Part shown: piece by piece, positions 1 to 12,400 of the stretch
Position numbering within the stretch: position 1 is the stretch's first letter
Layout of the letters: the number at the start of each line of letters is the position of its first letter
NCBI RefSeq assembly: GCF_032854445.1
Contig: NC_088304.1
Span: 18,699,850 to 18,763,849 of the forward strand
Length of the DNA: 64,000 nt
Direction: 5' to 3'
DNA from: Liolophura sinensis
Taxonomy: Eukaryota; Mollusca; Polyplacophora; Chitonida; Chitonidae
Made by a program: the position numbers and the translations under genes
Notes under the pieces: model-generated
The model's input: the letters and a program-made list of their open reading frames with translations, nothing else
The model's database searches: none
What the model was told of the DNA's origin: nothing

Positions 1-776
1 GTCTCGTGCAATTGGAAATTGTCTGAGATATCCAAAGTGGACAACAGAGACTATATACCCCAATATATCAACTGGAATTTGGTACCATAATTTGAGACAA
101 GAGTCTCATGAGACTTTCTGTGCCCTGTATTGTGTTTAACTGGGACTCTGTCCCATATGACACTCAATCGTTTGGTACTTGTGTCAACTACTTGTGGTTC
201 CTCCCTCGTCATAATAAATATTCATCATCTGATTCACTGACAATCTGCTGTTGGAGAACTTTTATTTCGTATAAGAATCAAGTCATACTGGATAACAACC
301 CGAATTCAGGAAATGTTATGAAATAGAATCCAAATAGTATCGCCGTCTCCAACTTCAGGGGAGAGAATCCCGACTGATTTATTCAATTAACAAGCTTCAC
401 TCGGCACGTTAACTATCGAAGAGGATTAAAGTGAGTGAATGGTGTTGCACTCATAGGTATCTGTATTCTTGAGGAGAAGATATCATAAGAAACAAAAGTA
501 CAAAAGATAAATACAATAATTGAACCGCTACGTTTCGAATAACAGTAAATATCTCCAACATTATGAGGAAAATGTGAAGAGCACAAAAGTAGAACTTCAC
601 GAATGTTTTCAATTTTATGTGGTTCGGAAAATCGTAATTATTGAAGGAAAAAGAGCAAAGACACCAGACGACAGGTACGTTCATCGCAGGTGCAATTTCT
701 GACGTACTGTTCGTGCATATTGAAGTGTAAGATACCCTCTGTTTTAGACAAAAAATCTGATACAAGTTAAATGCAG
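1..776. other. No gene recognised
   Basis: AT-rich sequence with only short open frames on either strand and no motif I recognise. It may be an intron of the gene that owns the exon candidate at 777-897. Confidence 0.4.
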
Positions 777-897
777 CGGTGCTGGAGACTGCCACCAATA
801 TTTTTAGGGATATGAAGGCCAATTTTTCGAGTGCAGACGAAATTCTTCTGATGACTGAAGTACAGAAAAGGGAACAGGTCCTCCAGGCTCTCAACAG
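777..897 (+). CDS. Candidate single coding exon of an unidentified gene
   Basis: The stretch reads as a charged, helix-rich peptide that includes FRDMKANFSSADEILLMTEV and QKREQVLQALN. It is followed by a good donor (CAACAG|GTAAAA, boundary 897/898). The reading frame closes upstream at a TGA near 760, and the most likely acceptor is the ATGCAG ending at 776, although its pyrimidine tract is poor. The overlapping frame on the other strand looks like a shadow. I do not recognise the protein and found no partner exon in the window, so it may belong to a gene extending to the left, or may be chance. The helical, Met/Glu-rich character suggests part of a larger cytoplasmic protein, but this is a guess. 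Confidence 0.35.
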
Positions 898-3680
898 GTA
901 AAATCGAAAATGGATGCTTGAATTTCATTTAACTCCCCTGAGGTTGACTTGTGAAACTTCTGAATGTCAAATTTATTTTAACAGCTTGGGAAATACATGT
1001 ACATCATGGCGTAATAAATATTTAATTTTGGGTTAAGGTGAAGAAAAGCAATATGTGGAGCAACCTGTCCCTCAGACTGTGTTTAGTTTGTTTTGGTTTT
1101 TTTCATTAGAATTTTTGTTGTGCCATAAAAAAAAGCATTCAAATCAGCATAAAATGTGATGGCACCACATCTTAGTGATGGGACACTACCCTTTTCATAA
1201 GAATTTCCCCTATTTGTCTACGGAACAGTTTTTTTTTCAAAAAGTAGTCATTTTCCGTGAAATAATCTGATACGTTTAATGAACTGGCTGATACGTTTAA
1301 TGAACTGGCATAGTCTATGTCTGCACAAAGCAATGTTAAAATCCCTTCGGAAATAGTGATAAAAACTCACCACAGACGATAAATGTTTTTGTGGAATTTC
1401 TTGATGAGAAAAAATTGGGAGAGAAAAAACATTCATAGTACTTCTACAGTTTGCCGTTGCCTTTCCTCTCCCAGAAGTCAAGGCAAAAGAGTCAAGTTTA
1501 AAAAATGTTATAGTATCTCCATCACAAAATGTGACAAAATGACCAAAAATATCACTATGATATTTCTTCACATCTGATTTTAAAAAATTTTAAAAATGGT
1601 TTTCTGGTGTGACAAACTGAACTTTGGTAAGTGTTGCAATATATCCAGTGGATCAAATCCAGAATGTTGGCATTTTACGAAAGAAAATTACTCTGGAAGA
1701 TGGGGGGGATAGCCTCTCGTGATGTGTGTTTTGTTACGGTATTGAAAACGGCAACAGAAAACAGACTCAGTGACTCAATATTACAATGTAAACAATGCTT
1801 TATATATAAAATGAGACGTACAGTTTACAGACAGTTCAACAACAACAACATAAAAAAAACATACACATCAGTATTACCGGTCTTTAAAAGTTTCCAGTTC
1901 ACCTTTGCATCCCAAGGAATGTATTCCAGGAAATCCAATGTAAAGACCATGGGATAAACACACAATTCTCACAAGTCACAAATTGTCCTAGACAGGTACT
2001 TCGCTAGGATAGCGAACACGAACACAGGTTACACAGAACTGGAACAGTCAAGCCTTTCAATGACGTCACACCCGCAGAGCACAACACAGGGTAAATACAG
2101 GCATGGAGGTATAATCCACTTCAGATCAGTCACAGCTCCCGCAGAAGCTCACAAACGAGCCGTTCAGAGACGTAGAGTAATGTCACCTTGTGGCAGAACG
2201 AACGTCCTTTGCAAAACTGAAAACTTCAGTTTAGAGTCCTTGACGACCTTGTCGGTCAGGTGAGGTCAGCGTGTTAAACAAATTACACAGTCCACACTGT
2301 ATAATCATAATCAAGATCCGAACAACAATAAACGTGACTTCCGCAGAAATTCACATAAACCAGACATCAGTACTACTGTGGTACACAAACGGTGTCGGCA
2401 TAAAAATCTGTCCTCCCAAATGAAACTGGCATCACCAGCTCATATAAATATAATGGACTCGATACGACAGCGTCTCACACTCTCCTGGCTCCCAGTGGAT
2501 GCAACAAAAAAATACCTCCACTCTGCACAGAAAACACGGCTTATATACGGTCCAGGTGGATTCAACTATTCTTAGACACACAGAATTAACAGCCAATGAA
2601 CAGCCAGTTAAATAAACAGAGCATTGAACACGGTGCTTTCGGCCAGGTCCGCACTGTACATATATAACAGGGCCTGTTATGCTTTCACAAAGGTCCGCAG
2701 ACTAACAGTACATGAAAACATTAAATAGTCATACATAACAGTTTACAAAAACTGTTCACTTGTAAGTATTTTTTAAAATTCTGCTTCAGTCAAACTAATT
2801 CTAGATACAAGGGGACTGGCTATCAACTGAAGAAGAAAAGCAACAGCATGAAGAGTGATGATATGTATAGACATAATACCTTTTCGTTTTTGACTGATGG
2901 TGGACACAGTGCCTAGACAGCTGAGGTGGCTTGATGTCTAGACCATGAGTTCGTACTCAACCTTTATCCGTCCTGAGTTCGAACAAAGAAATATAAATAC
3001 ATTTTTATTTATATATCCTGCTCATACCAGTTCAAGAGCAGGTCGTGGTCAGGTACTGAGTTAAGCTACTTGCCTTTTAATTATTAGGTATTTTCAAGTT
3101 TACTTTCCTTATGTATTATCTATATGATATCTTGTCATCATCAACAAACAAATAACAAAAATATTATGACTTTTAGTATGGTTAAATGCATTGCCTTGCC
3201 CTTGTTCTCTTTTACTTGATGATTCATTACATATGATTATCTACATTCTTTTCCAGAATAAAGTAATGCATCAAAAAAAATTAATTTGTGAATTATAAAA
3301 TTAATTATAATTAATAGTGCACTAATTCTTCAACCATTTCGCACGTTTACAAGGTGTTTATTCAAACATATTCAGAATTCATTATTCAGTGTAAACGGAT
3401 AAAATTATACTTTTTGTGAAGCCCTGGAGCTGGCCAACCTTACCAATGTAATTTTATCTCTAAAATCAAATTAAAAAGTGCATAAACAGCCCTGAAAGTG
3501 GCTCTTTCACATGCGAAAAGGTTGAGGAATTAGTGTCACCGGGTGTAAATAATATACCCAAAATCTGATGGAATTTACCCTTATTAAACTCTTGCCACAA
3601 AGAATTTGATAAATTTTTCAGCTATTTACAATTGTACTGATGGTTATTATCTTATGATTAGGATGTTTCGTCTTCCCCTT
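898..3680. other. No gene recognised
   Basis: Long stretch with only scattered short open frames. From about 1650 to 2760 the base composition is more even and resembles an old dispersed repeat, but no terminal repeats or coding motifs could be made out. Confidence 0.4.
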
Positions 3681-3775
3681 CCCTCAGGCTCTGCCCTGCT
3701 TCCTCTCACCAAAATGCTGGCTGTTGTCGTATAAGTGGAATATTCTTGTGTGCGGCGTAAAACACCAATGAGATA
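3681..3775 (+). mobile_element. SINE family A, 3' fragment
   Basis: Matches the tail half of the commonest SINE in the window (see 18829-19094): pyrimidine-rich block, CGTATAAGTGGAATATTCTTG, then GCGTAAAACACCAAT. Confidence 0.75.
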
Positions 3776-4080
3776 ATACTGAACTCAAGAATATGTCATT
3801 GATAGGTGATATGGTACTGGTTTATGGGTTTAAACTGGAGGAAACCAAATGTAGCACACCTTACCATGTATCAGACAAACCCCCTGACTCAGAGCATTCA
3901 GGTGGGGTGGGGGGGGGGATTTGAACATTCAACCGCTGTTGTCAAGGGCCAGTCATCCTTTGGGAGCACGTAAAGGATGGCTATGCCAGTGACTGTCCCT
4001 GATATTGCAAGATTAATATATATTAAGGCAATTCGACCCAACATTATCGCAGAATTTCATGGAAATACATGAAGGGAGAG

Positions 4081-4432
4081 AGAGTGAGTGATTGAGTGAG
4101 TGAGTGAGTTCTTGGGTTTAACGTTGTACTTAACATTTTTCAGGACGAAGCAATCCTTAGAGTGCATGTAATGTGCCTCCTTGTGGCAAAAGGCTCTTTT
4201 ATCTAGTGCTGCTTCACTGAGACGCCTTACCGAAGGCAAGTAAGCCGCACCGCCCAAGCCATTATGCTGATACGGGTTAACCAGTTTTGAACTATCATGC
4301 TCAACGCCAAGCAAGGAAGTTGCAACTTCCTCTTTCAATTTCTTAGGTGTGACTCGACCCAGAATTGACCCTCGACCCAGAATCTACCGCCTCCGAAGCG
4401 GGCGCTTTATCAACTGTGCTATTGGGAGCGGT
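4081..4432 (-). mobile_element. SINE family B, near full length
   Basis: A second tRNA-derived SINE family. On the minus strand the 5' part has a tRNA-like head (GCACAGTTGATAAAGCGCCC, then GGGTCGAGTCACACC as box B) and the 3' end runs into GTGAGTGAGTGAGT-like repeats. The inner sequence matches the copies at 10435-10788 and 47587-47937. Confidence 0.8.
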
Positions 4433-4627
4433 AAGGGAGAGAGAAGGTCCACATCAAAAATGCTGGTGGACATTGTATTCAGGCATCACGGTAAAATTTA
4501 TTGATTTCCAAAATAAGTAGTCGCTATATGGTTTTGAAAGTATTTTCTCTGTTGACGGTCATCACCTCCGTGCACTCTACCATCAGCATTTATGAAAGGC
4601 ATTTCTCCTTCGTCATCAATGTGATGA

Positions 4628-4802
4628 ATTTATTTATATTTGTGATTTTATTTCATTGGTGTTATACGGCGTACTCAAGAATATTTCACTTATTCTACGG
4701 CGGCCAGCATTACAGCTATATGGTGAGAGGAAACCGAGCAGAGACCGGAGGAAACCCACAACCATCCGCAGGTTGCTGCTCGACCTTCCCACGTATGGCC
4801 AA
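4628..4802 (-). mobile_element. SINE family A, tRNA-head truncated
   Basis: Contains the family tail (TTGGTGTTATACGGCGTACT) and central block through the CCTTCCCACGTATGGCC segment; the tRNA-like head is missing. Confidence 0.8.
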
Positions 4803-6656
4803 TGTCATGAAACTGCACAGCAATGTCGTGTAGCATGGCAATTACACATACAATTTTTGCAGACCTTAGGTGCAACGCAAAGTTTATTGAGGCAAGCAAA
4901 CTTTCTTTTCAGATTACCGAATGCTTGCTAAAGTAAAAGCCTTGGCTTCACAAGTGCCGTATTAAATTTATGACACTTCTTGCACGGATAACCACGGTCA
5001 CCCAGAAGTAACCCATTGTGTCTTCTTTGGCAAAATTTAAAAAAAATAATAAAAAATAAAATAATACAAATTTATACAGGAAGGATTATGAGGATTTCTC
5101 CTCTATATATACAGGTAAGGCACAACTGATAGGAGTGATTACTTTTGCACATCATTTCCTTTTCTTTTAAATCTGAGCAACACTACTCACTTGACAATTC
5201 AAAGCATAGAAGTCTTTCCCGTTACCATAGTCCGCTTCATTGTGATGGGGACGGGGGTCACTAATTGAAATTTGGGTAGCATCAATTACTCAAATGACAT
5301 TAGAGAAACTTAAATACAGAGAGAAGGACAAGTACATGTATAATTAACTGTCATGTGAACTTTTGAGGCTTTAGACGTCAAGTTATGAGAATGTGTTAAT
5401 TTATTTATTTTACTTGATTGGTGTTTTATGCTGTTCTCAAAAATATGTATAGTTATGGCATTAATGGTTCACACTGTTGGGAAGAATATGAAAGTAATTG
5501 TATTTTATTTCAATGGTTCATTTTATTTTCATGTACATTTATAATAATGGTTAACTTTAAGTAATGAATACGAAGGGAGAGCACTCAGTTATGCAAAGGG
5601 ACACAAATTGCACTTTCAACAGAGGCAGTAGCTCCAAAACAACCGAGGAAATTTAACGATCTGGTCAAAATGCTGCAGAAAGACATCCATAACAGACCAC
5701 AGGACTCTGCACACTGAAGATGTTTACAGACTACAGGCATTCCATCACCGATTACGATATAAAATAAACCGGTCGCCAAAAACCTTAGTGTTATTAACAC
5801 CTGAAAGTTAACAGGTAGTGCCCCACTCTGTTTAGTTGGTCTTGTTGCTAACACTGACACCACGTTGACTAGGTATACAATCCCAGCATGGCTAAAACGA
5901 AAAGCTTAAGGAGTTGTTCATCAGGTAGGGTTTCTAAACGGCTATTCGATCCCTAATCACTCCATGAATTTCGACATGACAGTTGTTTTAATCTGTGATC
6001 GCGAAAAAACAGTCTGTTCGTAAGATCTTTCATCCTGCGTGGTGAGTGTCTAATGTATCTAAGCAACTTCAATTTCGATTAAGTATCCTCATACGTGACT
6101 TAGGGCTGAGCTGGTTACTGTCAAGTACAGTTTTGAGAAATCGACTGGAACTGGAATTGACCCCGGTTTCATGAAGATTACTTAGCATTATGTTGTCCTT
6201 AGCTAAGTACACTTTATATCTCAACAACGTATGCTATCATGGTAATTAAGGGCTGGCTTAGCTAAGTGAGCTTCATAAAACCGGCCCCAATTCTTAGAAG
6301 TAATCCTGCATAGGCGTAGCTTCATTTTGTTAGGTTTATTGGAGTATAAATGCACAAATTTGACCTATCGGATTGCGCTTTACAAACGTAAAGTCAGGAA
6401 AATCAAAACCATTTAAAACAAATCACCGAAATAAACTAAAAATCATGTAAATGTTTTGATCTAACCCGCCTTTCTGTTTATGGCTTTCAAGTTGGTATTC
6501 AATGTAAAATTTTCTTTAACAATTTCACGAGTACAAAACTTATTCAGATCTGAATATGCAAAGGTTGCCCTGATGTCATGGTCAACCTACCTTATGCCTT
6601 CATTTTTACAATATCTTTACCTTTAACATGCAAGCGAAAATTAGAGATTAAATCAG
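4803..6656. other. No gene recognised; one SINE relic
   Basis: Unannotated AT-rich DNA. At 5399-5452 a worn tail of SINE family A (TTGATTGGTGTTTTATGC) is visible on the minus strand. Nothing else could be assigned. Confidence 0.45.
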
Positions 6657-6843
6657 CATGTAAACTAAGGAAAGACGAAGGTAATTTCCGTCAAGATTTG
6701 CATGTAAACCTAAGGAAGGACGAGGGTGTTTTCTGTCAAGATTTGCATGTAAACCTAAGGAAGGGCGAGTGTGATTTCCGTCAAGATTTGCATGTAAACC
6801 AAAGGAAGGGCGGGGAGAGGGGGGGATTTCCGTCAAGATTTGC
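6657..6843. repeat. Tandem repeat, about 45 bp x 4
   Basis: Four imperfect copies of a unit that begins CATGTAAACCTAAGGAAGG and ends TCCGTCAAGATTTG. The last copy carries a G-run insertion. Confidence 0.9.
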
Positions 6844-7183
6844 AGTGTAGCTATACAGAATCCATACTGTTTACGCATGCGCTGTGTCAATCAATAAGAT
6901 TTTTTATTGACCAAGATCAGTTGTATTGGTTAGCTGAATTTTGTGAGTAACGAGTTTACAATCAGAGGAAATAACTATTAACAGTAATCAACAAAGATGC
7001 AATATTTTTAAATTATTGTTTGTTTTCTTGAAAAGCGCAGATGCTGCTGTAAGACGTGTCCAACAATCTATTTGTATTAGCTGCTTAACAGTAACAAACC
7101 ATCACACCATGTATGTAGAACAATAATGCTTTGTATCGTTTTGATTTGTGTTGGCATTGCTTAATGTGAAATTCACCAACATA

Positions 7184-7440
7184 GATTTTTTTTTTTTTTA
7201 ATTGGTGTTTTACGCCGTACTCAAGAATATTTCACTTATACGACGGCAGCATTATGGTGGGTGGAAACCGGGCAGAACCCGGCGGAAACCCACGACCATC
7301 CGCAGGTAGCTGACAGACCTTTACACATACGGCCCGAGAGAAAGCCAGCATGAGCTGGACTTGAACTCACAGCGACCGCACTGGTGAGAGACTCCTGGGT
7401 CATTACGCTGCGCTAGGGCGCTAACCAACTGAGCCCCCCA
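7184..7440 (-). mobile_element. SINE family A, near full length
   Basis: Runs on the minus strand from the tRNA-like head (GCTCAGTTGGTTAGCGCCC) to a poly(A)-like tail seen as a T-run on the plus strand at 7184-7200. Confidence 0.85.
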
Positions 7441-7836
7441 ACATAGAAGACCAAGACAAATGTAGCTTTAGTAGCAAGACTCAATTTCAAGACATATCCA
7501 TGGATGTTATTTACTTTACTGTTTGTAATGGTAATATAAAGGCAGAGTGTTATTTTCTAATAACAAATCATCTTCTGCACAGAGCAGCATAACACCAATC
7601 AATTAATAATTAAGTAATTAAAAGTTGACACACATAACAAGTAAACAAATACAATATGTTTTCACACGACTTTAATAGCTTTGAAATACAATATATATCT
7701 ATGCACACTTGCAAACATTTCTTTCCAGATTATCTATAAAGGCTTGAGTCTTTAACTCCTCTTTAAGTGTATTTACTGTGTTCTCCTGCAACACAACCAC
7801 TTTGCAACAGATTACACTGACAAATAGACAAAAAAG

Positions 7837-7999
7837 TATTTATTTATTTATTTATTTGATTGGTGTTTTACGCGGTACTCAAGAATATTTCACTTATATT
7901 TGGCCGCCAGAATTATGGTGGGAGGAAACCGGGCAGAGCCCGGCGGAAACCCACGACCATCCGCAGGTTGTGCCAGACCTTCCCACGTACGGCCGGAGA
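7837..7999 (-). mobile_element. SINE family A, tRNA-head truncated
   Basis: Begins at a TTTATTTATTTATT tail and continues to the ACGTACGGCCGGAGA block, where similarity stops; the tRNA-like head is absent. Confidence 0.85.
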
Positions 8000-8267
8000 C
8001 AAAAAAGTAAATATTGCACATCAACTTGTTTCCTTCGATGGCAACTATAATCAGTGAGGCCATGACCAAAAGTTCTCTCCCTTGCTTCTACACGTATTTC
8101 TTTCGTGTGAACTGATGGCAGTCATCAAAATTGTTTCACCAGTCAATATTGTTTTACTGCCAATCATGCCGGTACAGTAACGGGTAGGATGATCACTGTG
8201 TCAACTTTCTTGCCTTCCTTCGAGCTTTCAACAATTACCATTTTGAAAACACTTCCATACTCCTCCA

Positions 8268-9395
8268 GCTGAAATTTTCAGACAAACCTCCACAGCACAA
8301 TTTTCAGGCACAACTCCAAACTCCTCAGTACGATTTTCAGGCAAAACTCCATACTGCTCACAGCACAATTTTTAGGCATAACTCCATACTACTCAGAGGA
8401 TAATTTTCCAGCAAAACTAGATACTCCTCACAGTACAATTTTCAGGCACAACTCCAAACTGCTCACAGTACAATTTTCAGGCATAACTCAGTACAATTTT
8501 CAGGCACAACTCCATACTACTCACAGTACAATTTTCAGGCACAGCCCCGTACTACTCACAGTACAATTTTCAAGCACAACTCCATACTCCTCACAGTACA
8601 ATTTTCAGACAAAACTGAGAACTGTTCACAGTACAATTTTCAGGCACAACTCCAAACTCCTCACAGTACAATTTTCAAGCAGAACTCCATACTGCTCACA
8701 GTACAATTTTCAGGCACAACACGATACTGCTCAGAGTACAATTTTCAGTCACAACTCTAAACTGCTCACAGTACATTTTTCAGGCACAACTCCAAACTCC
8801 TCACAGTACAATTTTCAAGCAGAACTGCATACTGCTCACTGTACAATTTTCAGGCACAACACCGTACTGCTCACAGTACAATTTTCAGGCACAACACGAT
8901 ACTGCTAACAGTACAATTTTCAGTCACAACTCTAAACTGCTCACAGTACATTTTTCAAGCACAACTTCCATACTACTCACAGTACAATTTTCAGGCATAA
9001 CTCAGTACTGCTCACAGGACAATTTCCAGGCACAACTCCATACTCCTCACTGTACAATTTTCAGGCACAACACGGTACTGCTCACTGTACAGTTTCAGGC
9101 ACAACTCCATACTACTCACAGTACAATTTTCAGGCACAGCCCCGTACTACTCACAGTACAATTTTCAGGCACAACTCCATACTCCTCACAGCACAATTTT
9201 CAGGCACAACACAGTACTGCTCACAGTACAATTTTCAGGCACAACTCCAAACTGCTCACAGTACAATTTTCAGGCATAACTCAGTACTGCTCACAGTACA
9301 AGTATTTCCAGGCACAACCCCATACTCCTCACAGTACAATTTTCAAGCACAATACTGCTATACTGCTCAGAATAAAGTTTTAGAACAAACTTCCA
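8268..9395. repeat. Minisatellite, 35-bp unit, about 31 copies
   Basis: The unit is close to ACAGTACAATTTTCAGGCAC followed by AACTCCATACTGCTC. Copies vary mostly at the CTCC/TCAG/ACG positions. The array begins about 100 nt beyond the stop codon of the MRM1-like gene on the minus strand, so it may be transcribed as 3' UTR. Confidence 0.95.
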
Positions 9396-9490
9396 CACTC
9401 CACAAAGTGCATTTTTCGGAAACACTTCCATATATTCCTCGTGGTTAGATGGAAGTCCACCTTTACTGGCCAATGCCACTTGATCATTGC

Positions 9491-12400
9491 TTAAGTCCTC
9501 TTCTTCATCTTCAACACAGTCAAACAATGCAGCAATATGCCTGCAAAAAATTAATGTATGTCAGAACAGTAATTTTGTCCTTCTCCACAATTTGCAGACA
9601 GTTTCCAGAAAATTGTTGGTTTGACATTTTATATTAACTGCACATGTTTTCAGATAATTCATGCAATTTGCAATAACCCATAATGGCTGTTTTGTTTAAC
9701 AATATATAGAAGATATCCGGCGACAAGGTCTTTAAGTCATATTTATCTAGGCCACTGAAACAGTCTTGGAGACAAAGAATACAGAACAGATTTGATGTAA
9801 GCAAAGGAAATTGTATTTCTACCAAGAGTATTTCATTGCTCTGTCATGATCAAGACGACTACAGTACATTTCAAACTGGGTCCCCCCTTCTCTCGTTTGT
9901 AACGTAAGCCATCTAAGACACTCATGTGCACTCTCACCTACGCTGGAGACCACATTTTGTGTTCATATCTTTATGTCACACGTGGGAATGTCTGTCAGTA
10001 ACTTGCCAAAGGTCAGCTGTTTACATGTACCTTGTGCACAGTTTCCATAAACTAACAGCCATTTTATAACTGGAAAAAAAAAATCAGGCAACAATCACAT
10101 AAATCAATTTCAAAATGGACAGCAACTATTACCATTTTCAGTCCCTTTTCCATTTTTCCCAGACACTGCTCACCTGTTGCCACGGAGACATTGAGTGAGT
10201 CTAGCACATAGTTGTCTCCCTTGTCTGCTGTCCTGTCTGCCAGCTCAGCGTAGACGATCTGATCACATGCACGGAGGACCTCCACTGGTAGTCCTGACCC
10301 TTCATTACCTACAAGCATCACTGATGTATTGATCAACTACATATACAAATAGGAGGGCAGATACATTTATCACTTTGACTCATTTCACTTGCACCGGGTC
10401 AGCTGATTCAGTTAAACTGCTTTAAAAATCAAGGAGTGAGTGAGTGCTTGGGGTTTAACGTCGTACTCAACAATTTTTCAGTCATATGACGACGAAGGAA
10501 TCCTTAGGGTGTATGTCCGTGCTTTCTTGTCGCAGGACGGATTTCCACCGCTCTTTTATTTAGTGCTGCTTCACTGAGACGACTTACCAAAGGCAAGTAA
10601 GCCGCCCCACCCGAGCCATTATACTGATACGGGTCAACCAGTCGTTGCACTATCCCCTTCATGCTGAACGCCAAGCGAGGAAATTACAACTTTTTCTTTT
10701 AAAGCCTTAAGTGTGACTCGACCCAGGATTGATCCTGGCTCTACCACTCCCGAAGCGGACGCTCTACTAACTGTGCTATCCGGGGAGGTAAAAATCAAGG
10801 ATGAGGCCTTCAGACATCAACACTGTAAATTCCAAGGCAAATCACTAAATCTTTCAGAAATTCCCCTCATTCAATTACAATGGAAGAGATAAGGCCATTC
10901 CAAACAATTTCTAATTATTTGAAATAGACTTAAAATTGATAACATGGCTACAAAAGAACTTGCCTGTATGAGACACATGAAAGCAAAACTTCAGTTAAAT
11001 GCATAAAGAACTGAAAATCATATCCCAGGTGTCACTGTGCTTTGCATGTAAAACTTAAGGTCAATACTGGACACATCCAATTAACGAATATCCCCCTCGT
11101 GCTCTACGTGTGTGCAAACTCTCAGCTCAAAACCTGCAGTACTTTTTGAGATACCACCCCGAACACTTTATTTAATAGTTACGGTACTTAATTTTGATTG
11201 GTGTTTTACGCCGTACTCAAGAATATTTCACTTATACGACGGCGGCCAGCATTATGGTGGGAGGAAACCGGGCACAGCCCGGGGGAAACCCACGACCATC
11301 CACAGGTTGCTGCAGACCTTCTCACGTACGGGCCGGAGAGGAAGCCAGCATGAACTGGACTTGAACTCACAGCGACCGCAATTGGTAAGAGACTCCTGGG
11401 TCATTACGCTGCGCGCTAACCGACTGAGCCACGAGGCCCCGCCGGTACTTAATATGTACACACCGAACCTCGTGCTACTCTGCTCTACATGTGAGCAAAC
11501 CCTGAGCTCAATACATGTCCTACATCTAGGGAAACCACCGCTGACACTTTGTTTAACATTGATTCTTATGCACAATACACTACTTATTTATTTATTTATT
11601 TATTTGATTGGTGTTTTATGCCAAACTCAAGAAAATTTCACTTATACGACGGCGGCCAGCATTATGGTGGGAGGAAACCGAGCAAAGCCAGAGGGGAAAC
11701 CCACCTTCCCACGTACAGCTGGAGAGTGAGCCAGCATGAGCTGGACTTGAACTCACAGCAACCGAATTGGTGAGAGACTCCTGGGTCATTAATCTTGCAC
11801 TAACACAACACACAAAGTCAGGAATTCAGTCATTTACTGTACCTAATATGTACACACTGAATCAACAATGGGATGTGACCCTCGTGCTGTTGTGCCCTAC
11901 ATGTGTGCAAACACGGAGCTCAATACCTGCAGTACTTTTTCAGATACCACCCCTGTTTAACATTTGTTTAACATTGCTTTCTCTTTATAATGGACACCGA
12001 CGCTCAGGGTGCAACATAAGCTATGCCTATACTTTGTACAGGGGAGTTAGTAAATGGGGACAAAATGAGCACCAACTTTCAGACTGGAAAGTATTTTTCA
12101 TGTGCATATACGAATGATATCTAATTTCAAGAACAAGGAGAATATAGTGGTGGAAACAGGTTTGTAAAAGGTGGACAAGAGTTCCTGCTGAAATCTGATT
12201 TTACGCACTCGTAGGTATTGTCCCTCGTATCAGTTTATCTTCGTTAACTGAAAATATATTGACAAAAAACTGAAGAATGTTGACGAACAATGAAGAATTG
12301 TTGACGAACAATGAAGTATGCTGACAAACAATGAAGTATGCTGACAAACAATGAAGTATGCTGACAAACAATGAAGTATGCTGACAAACAATGAAGTATG

